DNA from: Verrucomicrobiia bacterium | GTDB taxonomy: Bacteria; Verrucomicrobiota; Verrucomicrobiia; Limisphaerales; CAIMTB01 | DNA length: 46,799 nt | Reading direction: 5' to 3' | NCBI GenBank assembly: GCA_019634625.1 | Contig: JAHCBA010000048.1 | Coordinates: forward strand, 1 to 46,799 | Part shown: positions 25,195-33,508 of the stretch, piece after piece | How the letters are laid out: each line of letters opens with the position of its first letter | Position numbering within the stretch: position 1 is the stretch's first letter | Notes under the pieces: model-generated | Database searches by the model: none | Told to the model about the DNA's origin: nothing | What the model saw: the letters and a program-made list of their open reading frames with translations, nothing else | Position numbers and translations under genes: made by a program

Positions 25195-27753
25195 ATGATC
25201 AATCCCGCGATTGTCGCCCTGGTGCAGAATGCGGCCCTGTTGCTGGCCACGGTGGTCGTATTCGATATGGCCACGCAGGGACGGCGGGCCGCGCCCCTGC
25301 GGTGGCGTCAGGCGGGCATGGGCGTCTTCCTTGGGGGACTCGGCATCGGGTTGATCATCACCTCGTATCAGTTCGAGCCGGGGATTGTGTTCGATTCGCG
25401 GTCGGTGCTGCTCGGGGTGGCGGGGCTGTTTTTCGGGGGCATTCCGACGGCCGTGGCGGTGGCCGTGACCGGCTTGTTCCGGTTGTGGCAGGGAGGGGAG
25501 GCGTCCTGGGTCGGCACCGGGGTGATCATCAGCAGCGGAGCGATCGGGTATTTCTGGAGACGGCTGCGGGGGCGTCCATTGACCGACATCGGGGCGGCCG
25601 AATTGTATGCCTTCGGGGTGGTGGTGCACCTGGTGATGCTGGCGTGGATGCTGGGGTTGCCCGAAGCGAGTGCGCGCCGCGTGCTGGCGGCCATCGGCTG
25701 GCCGGTGATGCTGATCTATCCGGCCACCACCACGGCGTTGGGCCTGCTGCTGGCCAACCGGCTGCGGCGGGAGTTGGCGGAACGTTCCATGAGGGCCAGC
25801 GAGCATCGACTCCGGCAGGCGGAACACCTTGCCGGGCTGGGAAGTTGGGAGCGGCCGCCGGGCCCGGCCGCGAAGGAGGGCGCCGATGAACCGATGGTCT
25901 GGTCTGACGAGACGTACCGCATCCTCGGGCATGAGCCCGGAGCGGTAAGGCCCACCTGGCAGCGGTTTCGCGAGCGGGTTCGCAACGAGGACCGGGAGGA
26001 GGTGGAAAGGGTGTCCGGCGAGGCGCTGCGGACGGGTCAGGTGTACCGGGTCGAGTATCGTCTGGCGCTTCCGGACCGCCAGGAGCGCATGGTGATCGAA
26101 CAGGCGGAGCCGCTGCCGGATCCATGCGGCGGGAGGCGGTGGCTGGGCGCTCTCCAGAATGTCACCGAGGCGCGGTTGGCCCAGGAGCGGTTGAGGAACC
26201 TGGCCCGGGCCGTCGAGCAGTCACCGGTCTCCATCGTGATCACCGACCGAACCGGCGCCATCGAGTATGTGAACCCTCGATTCACCCGGGTGATGGGGTA
26301 CACGGCGGAGGAGGTGCTGGGAAAGAACCCGAAGATCCTCAAGTCCGGCGAGATGTCGGATGAGGCATACCAGACGATGTGGAAAGCGGTGCTGGCGGGG
26401 AAGGAGTGGCGGGGCGAATTTCACAACCGCCGCAAGGACGGCTCGATGTTCTGGGAGGCGGCGTCGATCTCGCCGGTTCGGGGGCCATCCGGGGAGATCA
26501 CCCACCTGATCGCGGTGAAGGAGGACGTCACGGAGAAGCGCCTGACCGAATCGAAGCTGCTTCGGGCCCAGCGGTTGGAGAGCATCGGCAGCCTGGCGAG
26601 CGGGATCGCCCATGACCTGAACAACGTCCTCGCACCCATTGTGCTGTGCACGCCGATGCTGCGGAACGATCTCCCGCGGGAGGAACGGGAGGAGTGGATC
26701 GCGACCATCGAGACCAGTGTGGGACGCGCGGTGGGGGTCGTGCGCCAGTTGCTTGGGTTTGCCCGGGGCCGGGAGGGGCCTCGCATCCCGACGCAGGTGC
26801 GTCACTTGATCCGGGAGATCGCGGACATGGCGAGGGAGACGTTTCCGCGCGGCATCGAGGTGCGCGTCGATTGCGCCGCCCACCTGTGGCCGGTGGTGGT
26901 CGATGTCACCCAGATCCACCAGGTCCTGCTCAACCTCTGCGTCAACGCCCGCGATGCGATGCCGTCCGGCGGCCGGCTCACCTTGCGGGCGGAGAACGTG
27001 ACGCTCGACGAGCCCTTCGTCTCGGTGCGGCCCGGGGCGAGCGTGGGGCCGCATGTCCGCATCCGGGTGGAGGATACGGGGACGGGGATTCCCGAGGCGA
27101 TGCGGCACCGGATTTTCGAGACGTTCTTCACGACCAAGGCGGAAGGGCAGGGAACGGGGCTGGGTCTGACCACCGTCCAGGGGATTGTGAGCGACCACGG
27201 TGGGTTCGTTGAGTTCACGAGCGTCGTGGGCAAGGGGACCACCTTTGAGGTGCATCTCCCGGCTCAGCCGGAGGTGGTGGCCGTTGACGATCCCGCGGAG
27301 CGTGCAGGCGAGGTTGCCCGCGGGAACGGAGAAACGATCCTGGTGGTGGACGACGAACCGGCGCTGCTGGAGATCACGCGACGGACCTTGGAACAGTACG
27401 GTTACGAGGTGGCGGCGGCCCGGGATGGGATCGAGGCCCTCGCGCAGTTCGCGAAGCGGGCCGGCGACATGCGGGCCGTGGTGACGGATGTGATGATGCC
27501 GATGATGGATGGCGTGACGCTGGTCCGGGCGATCCGTCGCATTCGCCCGGACACGGCGGTGGTGGTGTCCAGTGGCGGGTTGTTCGATGGTCCGGGCCGG
27601 CAGGCCTTCCAGGCGCTGGAACGACTGGGGGTACGGCATGTTTTGCACAAGCCGCACCCACCCGGTGAACTGCTGCGAGTGCTCGCCGAAGCGTTGAAGC
27701 AGGGCGGGCATGCGAAGGGGGCGAGGGGCACCACCGCCGTATCCATGCAGTAA
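25195..27753 (+). CDS. Hybrid histidine kinase with LytS-like 5TM sensor, PAS domains and receiver
   Basis: This 852-residue signalling protein starts with a 5TM-5TMR_LYT sensor (about residues 5-190; note NPAIVALVQNAALLLATVVV). Two PAS segments follow (about 205-325 and 335-450, the second with ITDRTGAIEYVNPRFTRVMG). The HisKA domain has the phosphoacceptor in GIAHDLNNVLAPI (H473). The HATPase domain shows LLNLCVNARDAM, VEDTGTGI and GTGLGLTTVQG. The C-terminal receiver has ILVVDDEP, the acceptor Asp in VVTDVMMPMMDG and the Lys of VLHKPHPP. The start at 25195 puts the first membrane helix at the N-terminus; in-frame starts at 25111 and 25144 are possible. No partner regulator is adjacent. The ligand is unknown. 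Confidence 0.92.
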   Translation: MINPAIVALVQNAALLLATVVVFDMATQGRRAAPLRWRQAGMGVFLGGLGIGLIITSYQFEPGIVFDSRSVLLGVAGLFFGGIPTAVAVAVTGLFRLWQGGEASWVGTGVIISSGAIGYFWRRLRGRPLTDIGAAELYAFGVVVHLVMLAWMLGLPEASARRVLAAIGWPVMLIYPATTTALGLLLANRLRRELAERSMRASEHRLRQAEHLAGLGSWERPPGPAAKEGADEPMVWSDETYRILGHEPGAVRPTWQRFRERVRNEDREEVERVSGEALRTGQVYRVEYRLALPDRQERMVIEQAEPLPDPCGGRRWLGALQNVTEARLAQERLRNLARAVEQSPVSIVITDRTGAIEYVNPRFTRVMGYTAEEVLGKNPKILKSGEMSDEAYQTMWKAVLAGKEWRGEFHNRRKDGSMFWEAASISPVRGPSGEITHLIAVKEDVTEKRLTESKLLRAQRLESIGSLASGIAHDLNNVLAPIVLCTPMLRNDLPREEREEWIATIETSVGRAVGVVRQLLGFARGREGPRIPTQVRHLIREIADMARETFPRGIEVRVDCAAHLWPVVVDVTQIHQVLLNLCVNARDAMPSGGRLTLRAENVTLDEPFVSVRPGASVGPHVRIRVEDTGTGIPEAMRHRIFETFFTTKAEGQGTGLGLTTVQGIVSDHGGFVEFTSVVGKGTTFEVHLPAQPEVVAVDDPAERAGEVARGNGETILVVDDEPALLEITRRTLEQYGYEVAAARDGIEALAQFAKRAGDMRAVVTDVMMPMMDGVTLVRAIRRIRPDTAVVVSSGGLFDGPGRQAFQALERLGVRHVLHKPHPPGELLRVLAEALKQGGHAKGARGTTAVSMQ

Positions 27754-27777
27754 GGAGGAAAGCGATGGCGCCCGGAC

Positions 27778-29412
27778 TTGGCGCTCCGACGTCGGTTCCG
27801 TTCCCGCCGGATTCACCGAGGTCCAGGCTGCCTTCGCCCCAAGTTCCTCCTCGGGCTCACGGCCACTCCCGAGCGCATGGACGGCGGCGATCTCCTTGCG
27901 CTTTGCCAGGAGAACCTCGTGTTCCGGTGTGATGCCTTCGACGGCATCGACCGCGGCCTGCTCTGCCCGTTCCAGTACTTCGGCGTTCCCGACGATGTTG
28001 ACTACGCCCAGATCCCGTGGCGCAACGCCCGTTTCGACGAGGAGGCCCTGACGCAGGCCGTCGCCACGCAGAAGTGGGCACAGAACGCACTCGAACAGTA
28101 CCGGAAGCGGGGCGGAAAACGGACCCTGGCGTTCTGCGTTTCCCTGCGACATGCCGACTTCATGGCGGACTTCTTCCGCGGCGCGGGAGTGCGGGCGGTC
28201 GCCGTGCATGCAGGTGCCGAAAGCGCACCCCGGGCCGCTTCGCTGGAACAACTGTCGGCGGGCGGCATCGACGTCATCTTCGCCGTGGACATGTTCAACG
28301 AAGGCGTCGATGTGCCCACCCTCGACACCGTGCTCATGCTGCGGCCCACCGAGTCCGGCGTGATCTGGCAGCAACAGTTCGGACGCGGCCTCCGCGTGGC
28401 GGAGGGCAAGTCCCACCTCCGGGTGATCGATTTCATCGGGAACCACCGCATCTTCCTGACCAAGATCCGCACCCTCCTGCGGCTCAATGCCGGGGATTAC
28501 GAAGTGGACCGGGCGCTGAACCTGCTCGCCGACGGTGCCTTCAACCTGCCGCCCGGCTGCGAGGTGACCTACGAGCTGAAGGCCATCGAGATCCTCAAGT
28601 CGCTGCTCCGCGCAAGGACGCCCGATGCCCTGCGGGCCTTCTATGAGGATTTTCGGGAACGGCACGGCATCCGCCCCAGCGCCACCGAGACCTTCCATGA
28701 GGGCTACCTCCCTGGCTCGGTCCGACCCCAATTCGGGTCGTGGTTCGGCTTCGTCGCCGCCCTGCAGTTCGAGGCGAGCTTCGTCAAGGTCGCCGTCCAT
28801 GCCCTGCGAAAGCCCGGCAACCAGGAGAACGTCCTCCCCGAAGTCCTGCGCCAATGGTTCGGCCCGGACGCCGGAATGCCCGGCACCCGACAGTTTGTCG
28901 CCTTCGAACAGACCGAAACCGGCTGGCGGATGGCCGCCGCGGCGGCTCCGGCACCGGTTGGTAAGCCTGAGCGTTGGCGTGAGTATGACCGCCCGGAGAT
29001 CCCCGAACTCTTCGGCCTCCAGTTCAACGCGGGATCCTGGAATCAGGGATTCGCCGTCAAGGACCGTGACGTCTTCCTCCTCGTGACCCTCGACAAGGAC
29101 GACCTCCAGGAGGGCCACAAGTACCGCGACCGCTTCCTGTCCCCCACGCTCTTCGAATGGCAGAGCCAGAATCGCACCCGACGGGACTCCGCCCATGGCG
29201 AACTGCTGCGCGATCACGCCAAGAAGGGCATTGCCGTCCACATCTTCGTCCGCCGGTCCAAGAAGCGATCCGGCCGACCGTCAGGGCTCACCTACTGCGG
29301 CGAGGTCCAGTTCGTTGATTGGGAAGGGGACGAACCTGTCACAATCCGATGGCGCATGGATCAATCGCTACCCGATCGCCTGAAGCAATCGTTCAAGGTC
29401 GGCGGGGTGTAG
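27778..29412 (+). pseudogene. SF2 helicase remnant lacking its N-terminal half (DUF3427 type)
   Basis: The 544-codon frame encodes the back half of a COG1061-type DEAD/DEAH-box helicase with a DUF3427 tail. Recognisable homology starts abruptly at motif III, KFLLGLTATPERMDGG. Helicase C motifs follow (KRTLAFCVSLRHADFM, VDMFNEGVDVPTLDTV, QQQFGRGLRV) and then a DUF3427-like C-terminus with GHKYRDRFLSPTLFEWQSQN. Walker A (motif I), motif II and the N-terminal nuclease-like domain of intact members are absent. The only in-frame start is a TTG at 27778. A good AAGGAGG site with ATG at 27765 is in another frame. It directly follows the histidine kinase stop, so this is probably the edge of an accessory island. 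A non-functional relic is most likely. Confidence 0.85.
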
Positions 29413-29706
29413 CCCCCCGGCTGCGCCCCTGTCCGCATTGGACTCAACTTCCCCAGCCCCGCGCGCAACCTGAGCCCAAGCACCTCTGAGGCGGATCGAG
29501 CAGGAGCTTCGTGGCCGATTCGGCGAGTCCCATTGGCCGATGGCCATCCGCCCCTTCCCCAATCCTCGCAATCGCCTGAGGCCGGTCTGCGCTATTCGTT
29601 CCGGGCACCCCAATAGATTGTGGCGAGATCGCAGAGTGTGAGGCTTTCACGCAATTGAACCCTTCTTAAGTGTTGCGCTATTCAACGCGTCCTGGATCAG
29701 ATCCGA
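29413..29706. other. Intergenic, nothing recognised
   Basis: This is a 294-base gap between the convergent helicase remnant and Fic remnant, with no supported gene. It is locally less GC-rich near 29620-29700. No terminator-like hairpin with a T-tract was recognised. Confidence 0.4.
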
Positions 29707-30252
29707 CTAGGTCCCGGTAAGCAGGTAGCTCCTGATTCTCTGCGCCCCGGGTTTCGTCGGCTGGACGAATCCGTCGTCGCACCACCGATCCAGCCAATCC
29801 CGGGCCGTCGTGGCGGAGATGCCGAACCATTCCACCACATCCGACGGTGTGAAGGCTGTCACCGCCTTCGGATCGTCGAGTGCCCGGACCAGGAGGCGGG
29901 TGAGGAGTTGCTGTTGCAACTCGCGAATGAACTCCTCCGACATCGACCGGCGGCCCTCGATCTGTTCCTCGATCCACTCCAATGCGCGCCAGTAGTTACG
30001 CACCTCCTGCTGCATCTCGGTCTGGGTCCGGTCCACCGCCAGCACCGCACGACCCACTTCGGTGCTGTTCAGCGTGTTGCCCTCGATCCGGGTGGAATTG
30101 CGCGTGGCACGCTGCCGGGCCGCCTGGCGGAGCCAGAGCACGCGATCCGGCGGCAGTGGAAGGACATCGACAACGGCCCGGGCGGACTCGATCACGCCAA
30201 GGTTGCGCACCATCGAGTTCGTATAGTTGGTTGTCTGTTCGTCTGGTCCCAA
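29707..30252 (-). pseudogene. Fic protein lacking the catalytic Fic core
   Basis: This 181-residue product joins the two ends of a Fic-family AMP-transferase. The N-terminal part has the inhibitory-helix motif (S/T)xxxE(G/N) as STRIEGNTL, followed by EVRNYWRALEWIEEQI and EEFIRELQQQ, which in intact proteins leads into the Fic fold. The frame then passes directly to the C-terminal winged helix (FTPSDVVEWFGISATTARDW, DDGFVQPT). The hallmark HPFx(D/E)GNGR loop and its surroundings, usually about 150 residues, are absent, and the deletion is in frame. The start may be the TTG at 30252 or the ATG at 30213. It cannot AMPylate; a residual DNA-binding role is possible but unproven. Confidence 0.82.
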
Positions 30253-30467
30253 TACCCCTCCCGTTGATCACTCCGGTCGATGAATTCCGCTCTCACGGAG
30301 GCACCGAGACACAGAGGATCCTGATCCAGATACCCGCGGACGATTCCGTAGATCGTCTCCGACAAACCGGGTCCCAGATCTCGATGTAACTCAACAGCAC
30401 AGTCGACGACGAGGGTCACTGTGGCGATTCGTTGATCTCCGTGTCTTTGTGCCTCCGTGAGAGGCAT
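30192..30467 (-). pseudogene. GxxExxY-family protein fragment
   Basis: A short frame starting MPLTEAQRHGDQRI has the diagnostic ELHRDLGPGLSETIY (the GxxExxY motif) and then diverges at once into repeat-derived sequence (DPLCLGASVRAEF). Intact family members are about 125 residues and continue with a conserved nuclease-like core, which is absent. The fragment lies inside the inverted-repeat element at 30290-30463 and overlaps the Fic remnant. It is non-functional. Confidence 0.75.
30290..30463. repeat. MITE-like element with 30-bp inverted ends
   Basis: The left end (30290-30320, CTCTCACGGAGGCACCGAGA and on) is an imperfect inverted repeat of the right end (30434-30463, whose reverse complement starts CTCTCACGGAGGCACAAAGA). 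The ends flank the GxxExxY fragment. Such ends commonly border GxxExxY genes in other genomes (general recollection), so this is a shrunken copy of about 175 bases. Confidence 0.72.
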
Positions 30468-30514
30468 CCATGGTGATCGAACTCCGTTGTACCACGTTTG
30501 CTCGGAGAAGGGGA

Positions 30515-30545
30515 GTGGGGGAGTGGGGGAGTGGGGGAGTGGGGG
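30515..30545. repeat. Short GGGGGAGTG tandem repeat
   Basis: About four copies of a 9-bp unit GGGGGAGTG lie between the GxxExxY element and the recombinase remnant. Confidence 0.8.
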
Positions 30546-30583
30546 ACGCGGCTGCCTCGTCCGAAATGGATCCAACGCGCGGC

Positions 30584-31557
30584 TCAGATTCGAATGCGCT
30601 CGATCTCGTCCAGGGTCAGTTCGTCGTGGGTGCGGTCGTAGAGCTTGGTGGTGCGGGGCGATTCGTGCGCGGCAATCTGCTGGGCCTTCTCGATGGTGCC
30701 GCCGTTCTTCAAGTACGCCGTGATGCCGGTCGCGCGGAAGGTGTGGCAACACGTCGAGGCCGGGATCCCGGCGTCGAGGGCGCGCCGCTTGATCATGCGC
30801 AGGACATCGGTCCGGCTCATGCCCCGCTCGGTGCCGCGGCCGCTCTGGCCTTGCAGCGTTCGGAACAGGGGCGTGCCTTGGGCATCGCCGTGCCCGCAGG
30901 CCTTGAGGTAGGCGTCGAGGTGTCGATGCTGTCCAGGAGCCTTCGGGCGTCCTCCGCCTCCAGGACCGGCGTCTTGCCCCGCTTGACGACGTGACGCGGA
31001 CCCCGCACCGATGCCGCCGGATTCGATGGGAGGATCTGGCCGATCACCAGCCAATCCATGAGCATTCGGATGGCCGCCAGGTGCTGCTTGATCGCGACGA
31101 TCGCGGGCGGGGAGAGAGGTAGGGTGGCGACAGTGGTCACGAAGGGCCGTCCGCTCTCATGATGGCGCCGGCGGGTGCGCCGGTGTTGCACGGGTCGGTG
31201 GGGGAGTTCCTCGATGTACGCCGCTACCAGGAACGGCGAGAGATCGCGCAACCGGATTGCGCGCTCGTCGCACCACTCCAGAAACTGTGCCACGGCCCGC
31301 GCGTAGGCCGCCCGGGTGTTGGAGTTGCGGATGTTGGCGGTGAAAAACTCGACGAAACGCCGCACCGCGTCGGGTCCCGCATCGAGGATGACCGCTGGAA
31401 AAGTGCCTCCCGCAAAGGCCTTCGGTGCCATCGCTCCCGAACCCACTCCCGACCATCCTTCCAACACTCCCCGGTTGCCCCCCTGCGCCATCCGACCTCC
31501 CTTACCGTAACGGTCCAGCATCTCTGCCCTTCGTTGGGCTTGTCGCAGGTCCGTCAT
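30584..31557 (-). pseudogene. Tyrosine recombinase with internal deletion and frameshift
   Basis: Two overlapping frames together give both ends of a phage-type integrase. The N-terminal part (from 31557) has a SAM-like core-binding domain (NTRAAYARAVAQFLEWCDER, RMLMDWLVIGQILPSNPA) and stops being homologous at EAEDARRLLDSID near 30915. In another frame the C-terminal part resumes with LDAYLKACGHGDAQGTPLF, then CHTFRATGITAYL (the HxxR box), AAHESPRTTKLYDRT (second His and the Tyr nucleophile) and the end. The missing stretch of roughly 60-70 residues carried the first catalytic Arg and the Lys. The junction sequence contains a small direct repeat (CGACACC/CGACGCC), consistent with a recombination or slippage deletion. 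It should be inactive. Confidence 0.85.
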
Positions 31558-32038
31558 CCGTGCGTCGACGTGTCTCGTGTCGCCGCACGGCACCGTCGAT
31601 CAATTCTTCCGCAATGAAGATGTTCGTGGCGCGAAGCCGCTCGATTGCCTCACGGAGTTCGATGAGGTTCCGGTCGGCGGCATCCTCCAGAACGCCCAAG
31701 GTGCCCTTGACCCGAACGCCCGCCTGGCGCGCGACGCGGCGGCCTACGGATTCGTCCATGAGCACGAAGTCCGCCCCTGAATCCAGCGCGAGCTGGATCG
31801 CCTCCCGTTCTCCCGAACCCAAGTCAAGAAATCGGGCTGATTCGGACGGCGCTTGAACGTCCGCCCACGGGGGCAGGCTCTCCGCCCACAGCCGCACGGG
31901 TTGGGGTGTTCGAGAGTGAAGAAGTTCGCGATGAACCGCCGGAGGCAACAAGACGGACCCGAAGAGATCGCGGACCAAGTCGATGCAGTTGCTGAGGATG
32001 AGGTAGTGGATGGGGCCCGTGTCCGCCACGACGATCAT
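31502..32038 (-). CDS. PIN-domain toxin, DUF3368 type
   Basis: This 178-residue putative ribonuclease toxin of the DUF3368 branch of PIN domains starts VVADTGPIHYLILSNCIDL (first acidic residue D6). It continues with DLGSGEREAIQLALDSGADF and VLMDESVGRRVARQAGVRV, which supply the further acidic residues, and GTLGVLEDAA. The last 25 residues are Arg-rich and run into the start of the recombinase remnant, so the natural C-terminus may be slightly shorter. Its ATG overlaps the stop of the UPF0175 antitoxin gene (ATGA). The pair is a known type II toxin-antitoxin combination. It appears intact and may help retain the otherwise decayed island. Confidence 0.88.
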   Translation of the reverse strand: MIVVADTGPIHYLILSNCIDLVRDLFGSVLLPPAVHRELLHSRTPQPVRLWAESLPPWADVQAPSESARFLDLGSGEREAIQLALDSGADFVLMDESVGRRVARQAGVRVKGTLGVLEDAADRNLIELREAIERLRATNIFIAEELIDGAVRRHETRRRTDDGPATSPTKGRDAGPLR

Positions 32039-32295
32039 GGGACCCTCGGCAACGAGGCGTTCTCAAGATCGTCATCGGCGCCCGACTTGATCGGATAGGG
32101 GACCCGGCCTTGGCGGAACAGTTCCTCGGATTCGTGAAAGCTCAGCCCCAGGATCTCGGCCACCTTGCCGCGCGACAACCGGCCACGGGAGCATTCGTCC
32201 ACCAAGAGCGCTTCGAGCAATCGGCGCGGCATCGTCTCCGGGGCGTACCCCAGGGAACTCGCCACCGGCTCGGGGATTTGCAGCGTGACTTCCAT
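32035..32295 (-). CDS. UPF0175-family antitoxin
   Basis: This 86-residue protein starts at the ATG at 32295 (MEVTLQIPEPVASSLGYAPE). It contains the helix-turn-helix segment RGRLSRGKVAEILGLSFHES, typical of UPF0175, and a C-terminal tail expected to wrap the toxin. Its stop overlaps the start of the DUF3368 PIN toxin by 4 bases. The upstream in-frame extension to 32421 crosses a dispersed intergenic repeat and is not taken as coding. It probably represses its own promoter, as in related modules; this is inference. Confidence 0.88.
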   Translation of the reverse strand: MEVTLQIPEPVASSLGYAPETMPRRLLEALLVDECSRGRLSRGKVAEILGLSFHESEELFRQGRVPYPIKSGADDDLENASLPRVP

Positions 32296-32368
32296 AATTC
32301 CGTCTCCTTCGTATCGATGTCGCCGTTCTCGACCATCCTCCGCGCGGTGCCCGGGAATGCCAAGGTTG

Positions 32369-32393
32369 GAACGGGCGACGAGCTCCGCGAATC
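32369..32393. repeat. BIME-like repeat, partial copy
   Basis: This is a partial copy of the 22-bp dispersed motif (GGGCGACGAGCTCCGCGAAT), located upstream of the UPF0175 antitoxin. It shows that the repeat family of the backbone has also entered or survived in the accessory island. Confidence 0.55.
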
Positions 32394-32539
32394 CACGACA
32401 GCGGATCTGACGCCAACCCATTCACGGCGAGTATGTTAGCTTGAAATCCATTCTATCATACTCCCCCGAATCGGACAATACCGTGAAGCATAAAGGACGT
32501 TATGATTCACGAGAGGAGAGGCGCATCCATGCAGGGACT

Positions 32540-32857
32540 TCAGGGCTTACCGCCGCGAAGCGATTGTCTTGCCTTGGAGTGGAGAAGCTCGATCAGGAGC
32601 CCGACCCTGTCGTAAGCCTCGGCCTCGCGTCGTTCCCCGGCGGTCAGTTGACCGCGCTGGGCGCGCTCACCCAACTCGCTCATCCGCGCCAGGTCTGCGT
32701 CCGGCAACCTGGCCCGCAGAAAAACCCTGGCCACGTCGTTTGGCAGATCGCCGCTCTCGACGTCGAACGCGCGCGCCAACAGCGTCGCTTCATTGGCAGT
32801 ATGCACGAGGTTCGTTGCCACGCTCTGAATCCAGGCGTACGCCGTGGACCTTGACAA
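32540..32857 (-). CDS. Small helical protein, unknown function
   Basis: The product is 105 residues if started at the TTG at 32857, or 93 from a GTG at 32821. The sequence is charged and helical: VHTANEATLLARAFDVESGD, VARVFLRARLPDADLARMSE, LTAGERREAEAYDRVGLLIE, ending HSKARQSLRG. It resembles a widespread family of small proteins with a DxARM...LTxxExxExxxYxRVG pattern, often found next to HNH nuclease genes, but no function is established to my knowledge. No HNH gene follows here. It sits just downstream of the brxL stub. Confidence 0.6.
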   Translation of the reverse strand: MSRSTAYAWIQSVATNLVHTANEATLLARAFDVESGDLPNDVARVFLRARLPDADLARMSELGERAQRGQLTAGERREAEAYDRVGLLIELLHSKARQSLRGGKP

Positions 32858-32902
32858 CTGCTCGGTGCAGCCGTTCCTGGATGGCGGTTGGCCAGTTGTT
32901 GT

Positions 32903-33037
32903 TCAGTCATCCTCCGGCAAGAGAATTGTCACGCTCCGGTCGGCCTCGGTGATAATCCAGAACTTCCGCACGAGATCCTTGCGGACCACCTTGCCGGGGA
33001 AGGCATCGATCAGCTTCTGGTCCAACGCATCAGTCAT
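32903..33037 (-). pseudogene. brxL: Stub of BREX brxL
   Basis: A 44-codon frame begins MTDALDQKLIDAFPGKVVRK and continues DLVRK, matching the N-terminus of the BREX Lon-like protease BrxL (family pattern with F(A/P)G(K/R)VVRKDL). It then jumps to an unrelated or C-terminal segment (FWIITEADRSVTILLPEDD) and stops. An intact BrxL is about 680 residues with an ATPase and Lon protease domain, none of which is present. The stub begins 8 bases after the end of the pglZ remnant, the order found in type I BREX loci, which supports the identification. It is non-functional. Confidence 0.78.
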
Positions 33038-33045
33038 GGGGCACC

Positions 33046-33490
33046 TCAGATCGCCAGTTCGACAGGAATGTCGGTCAGTTCAGCGAGCACGAGTTGGGTT
33101 TCGCAGTCGACGGCTCGGAGACCGACCTTGGTGAGGTTCTGGCCGGACGTCAGCATCATGGTGACGGCGTTGGCCTTGCCGGGTTGCATCAGGATCTCCC
33201 GCGTGCCCTCCTCGTAGCCGTATGACGTGCGGCACATACACCACCATCTTGGGCGGCACTCCGCAGCCCGGCGTCACTTCCCCGTCAGTCGTCACGAACT
33301 CCAGGCATGGCTCCAGAGCCTCTCGCAGCCGAAAAAAGCCATCGCCGCCCAGGAACACCCGGGCGTCGTCAAGAGTCAGCGTCTGGGCCAGGGATCCATA
33401 AACACGATCGGGATCGTACCAGACGACGAGGCCGCGATCGGCCAGCTGCCGTTGGATCAACTCGCGAATGCTGTCAGAAATCTTGCCCAT
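33046..33490 (-). pseudogene. pglZ: BREX pglZ remnant, ends joined
   Basis: The frame from 33490 encodes an N-terminus like that of the BREX phosphatase-domain protein PglZ (IRELIQRQLADRGLVVWYDP, then FFRLREALEPCLEF and PPKMVVYVP). After about 95 residues homology stops, and a different frame carries a C-terminal beta-rich tail (EEGTREILMQPGKANAVTM, LTKVGLRAVDCETQLVLAEL) to a stop at 33046. The metal-binding phosphatase core of intact PglZ (700 or more residues) is missing, and the junction is out of frame. The tail is assigned to pglZ because it immediately precedes brxL. No other BREX gene is seen in the window. Confidence 0.75.
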
Positions 33491-33508
33491 GCCCTGAATC
33501 GAAAGCGG

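Noticed and set aside
26221..29241. 1006-codon antisense frame across the histidine kinase and helicase remnant
   Set aside because: It spans two unrelated sense genes and shows no motif. Its openness follows from codon bias on the other strand.
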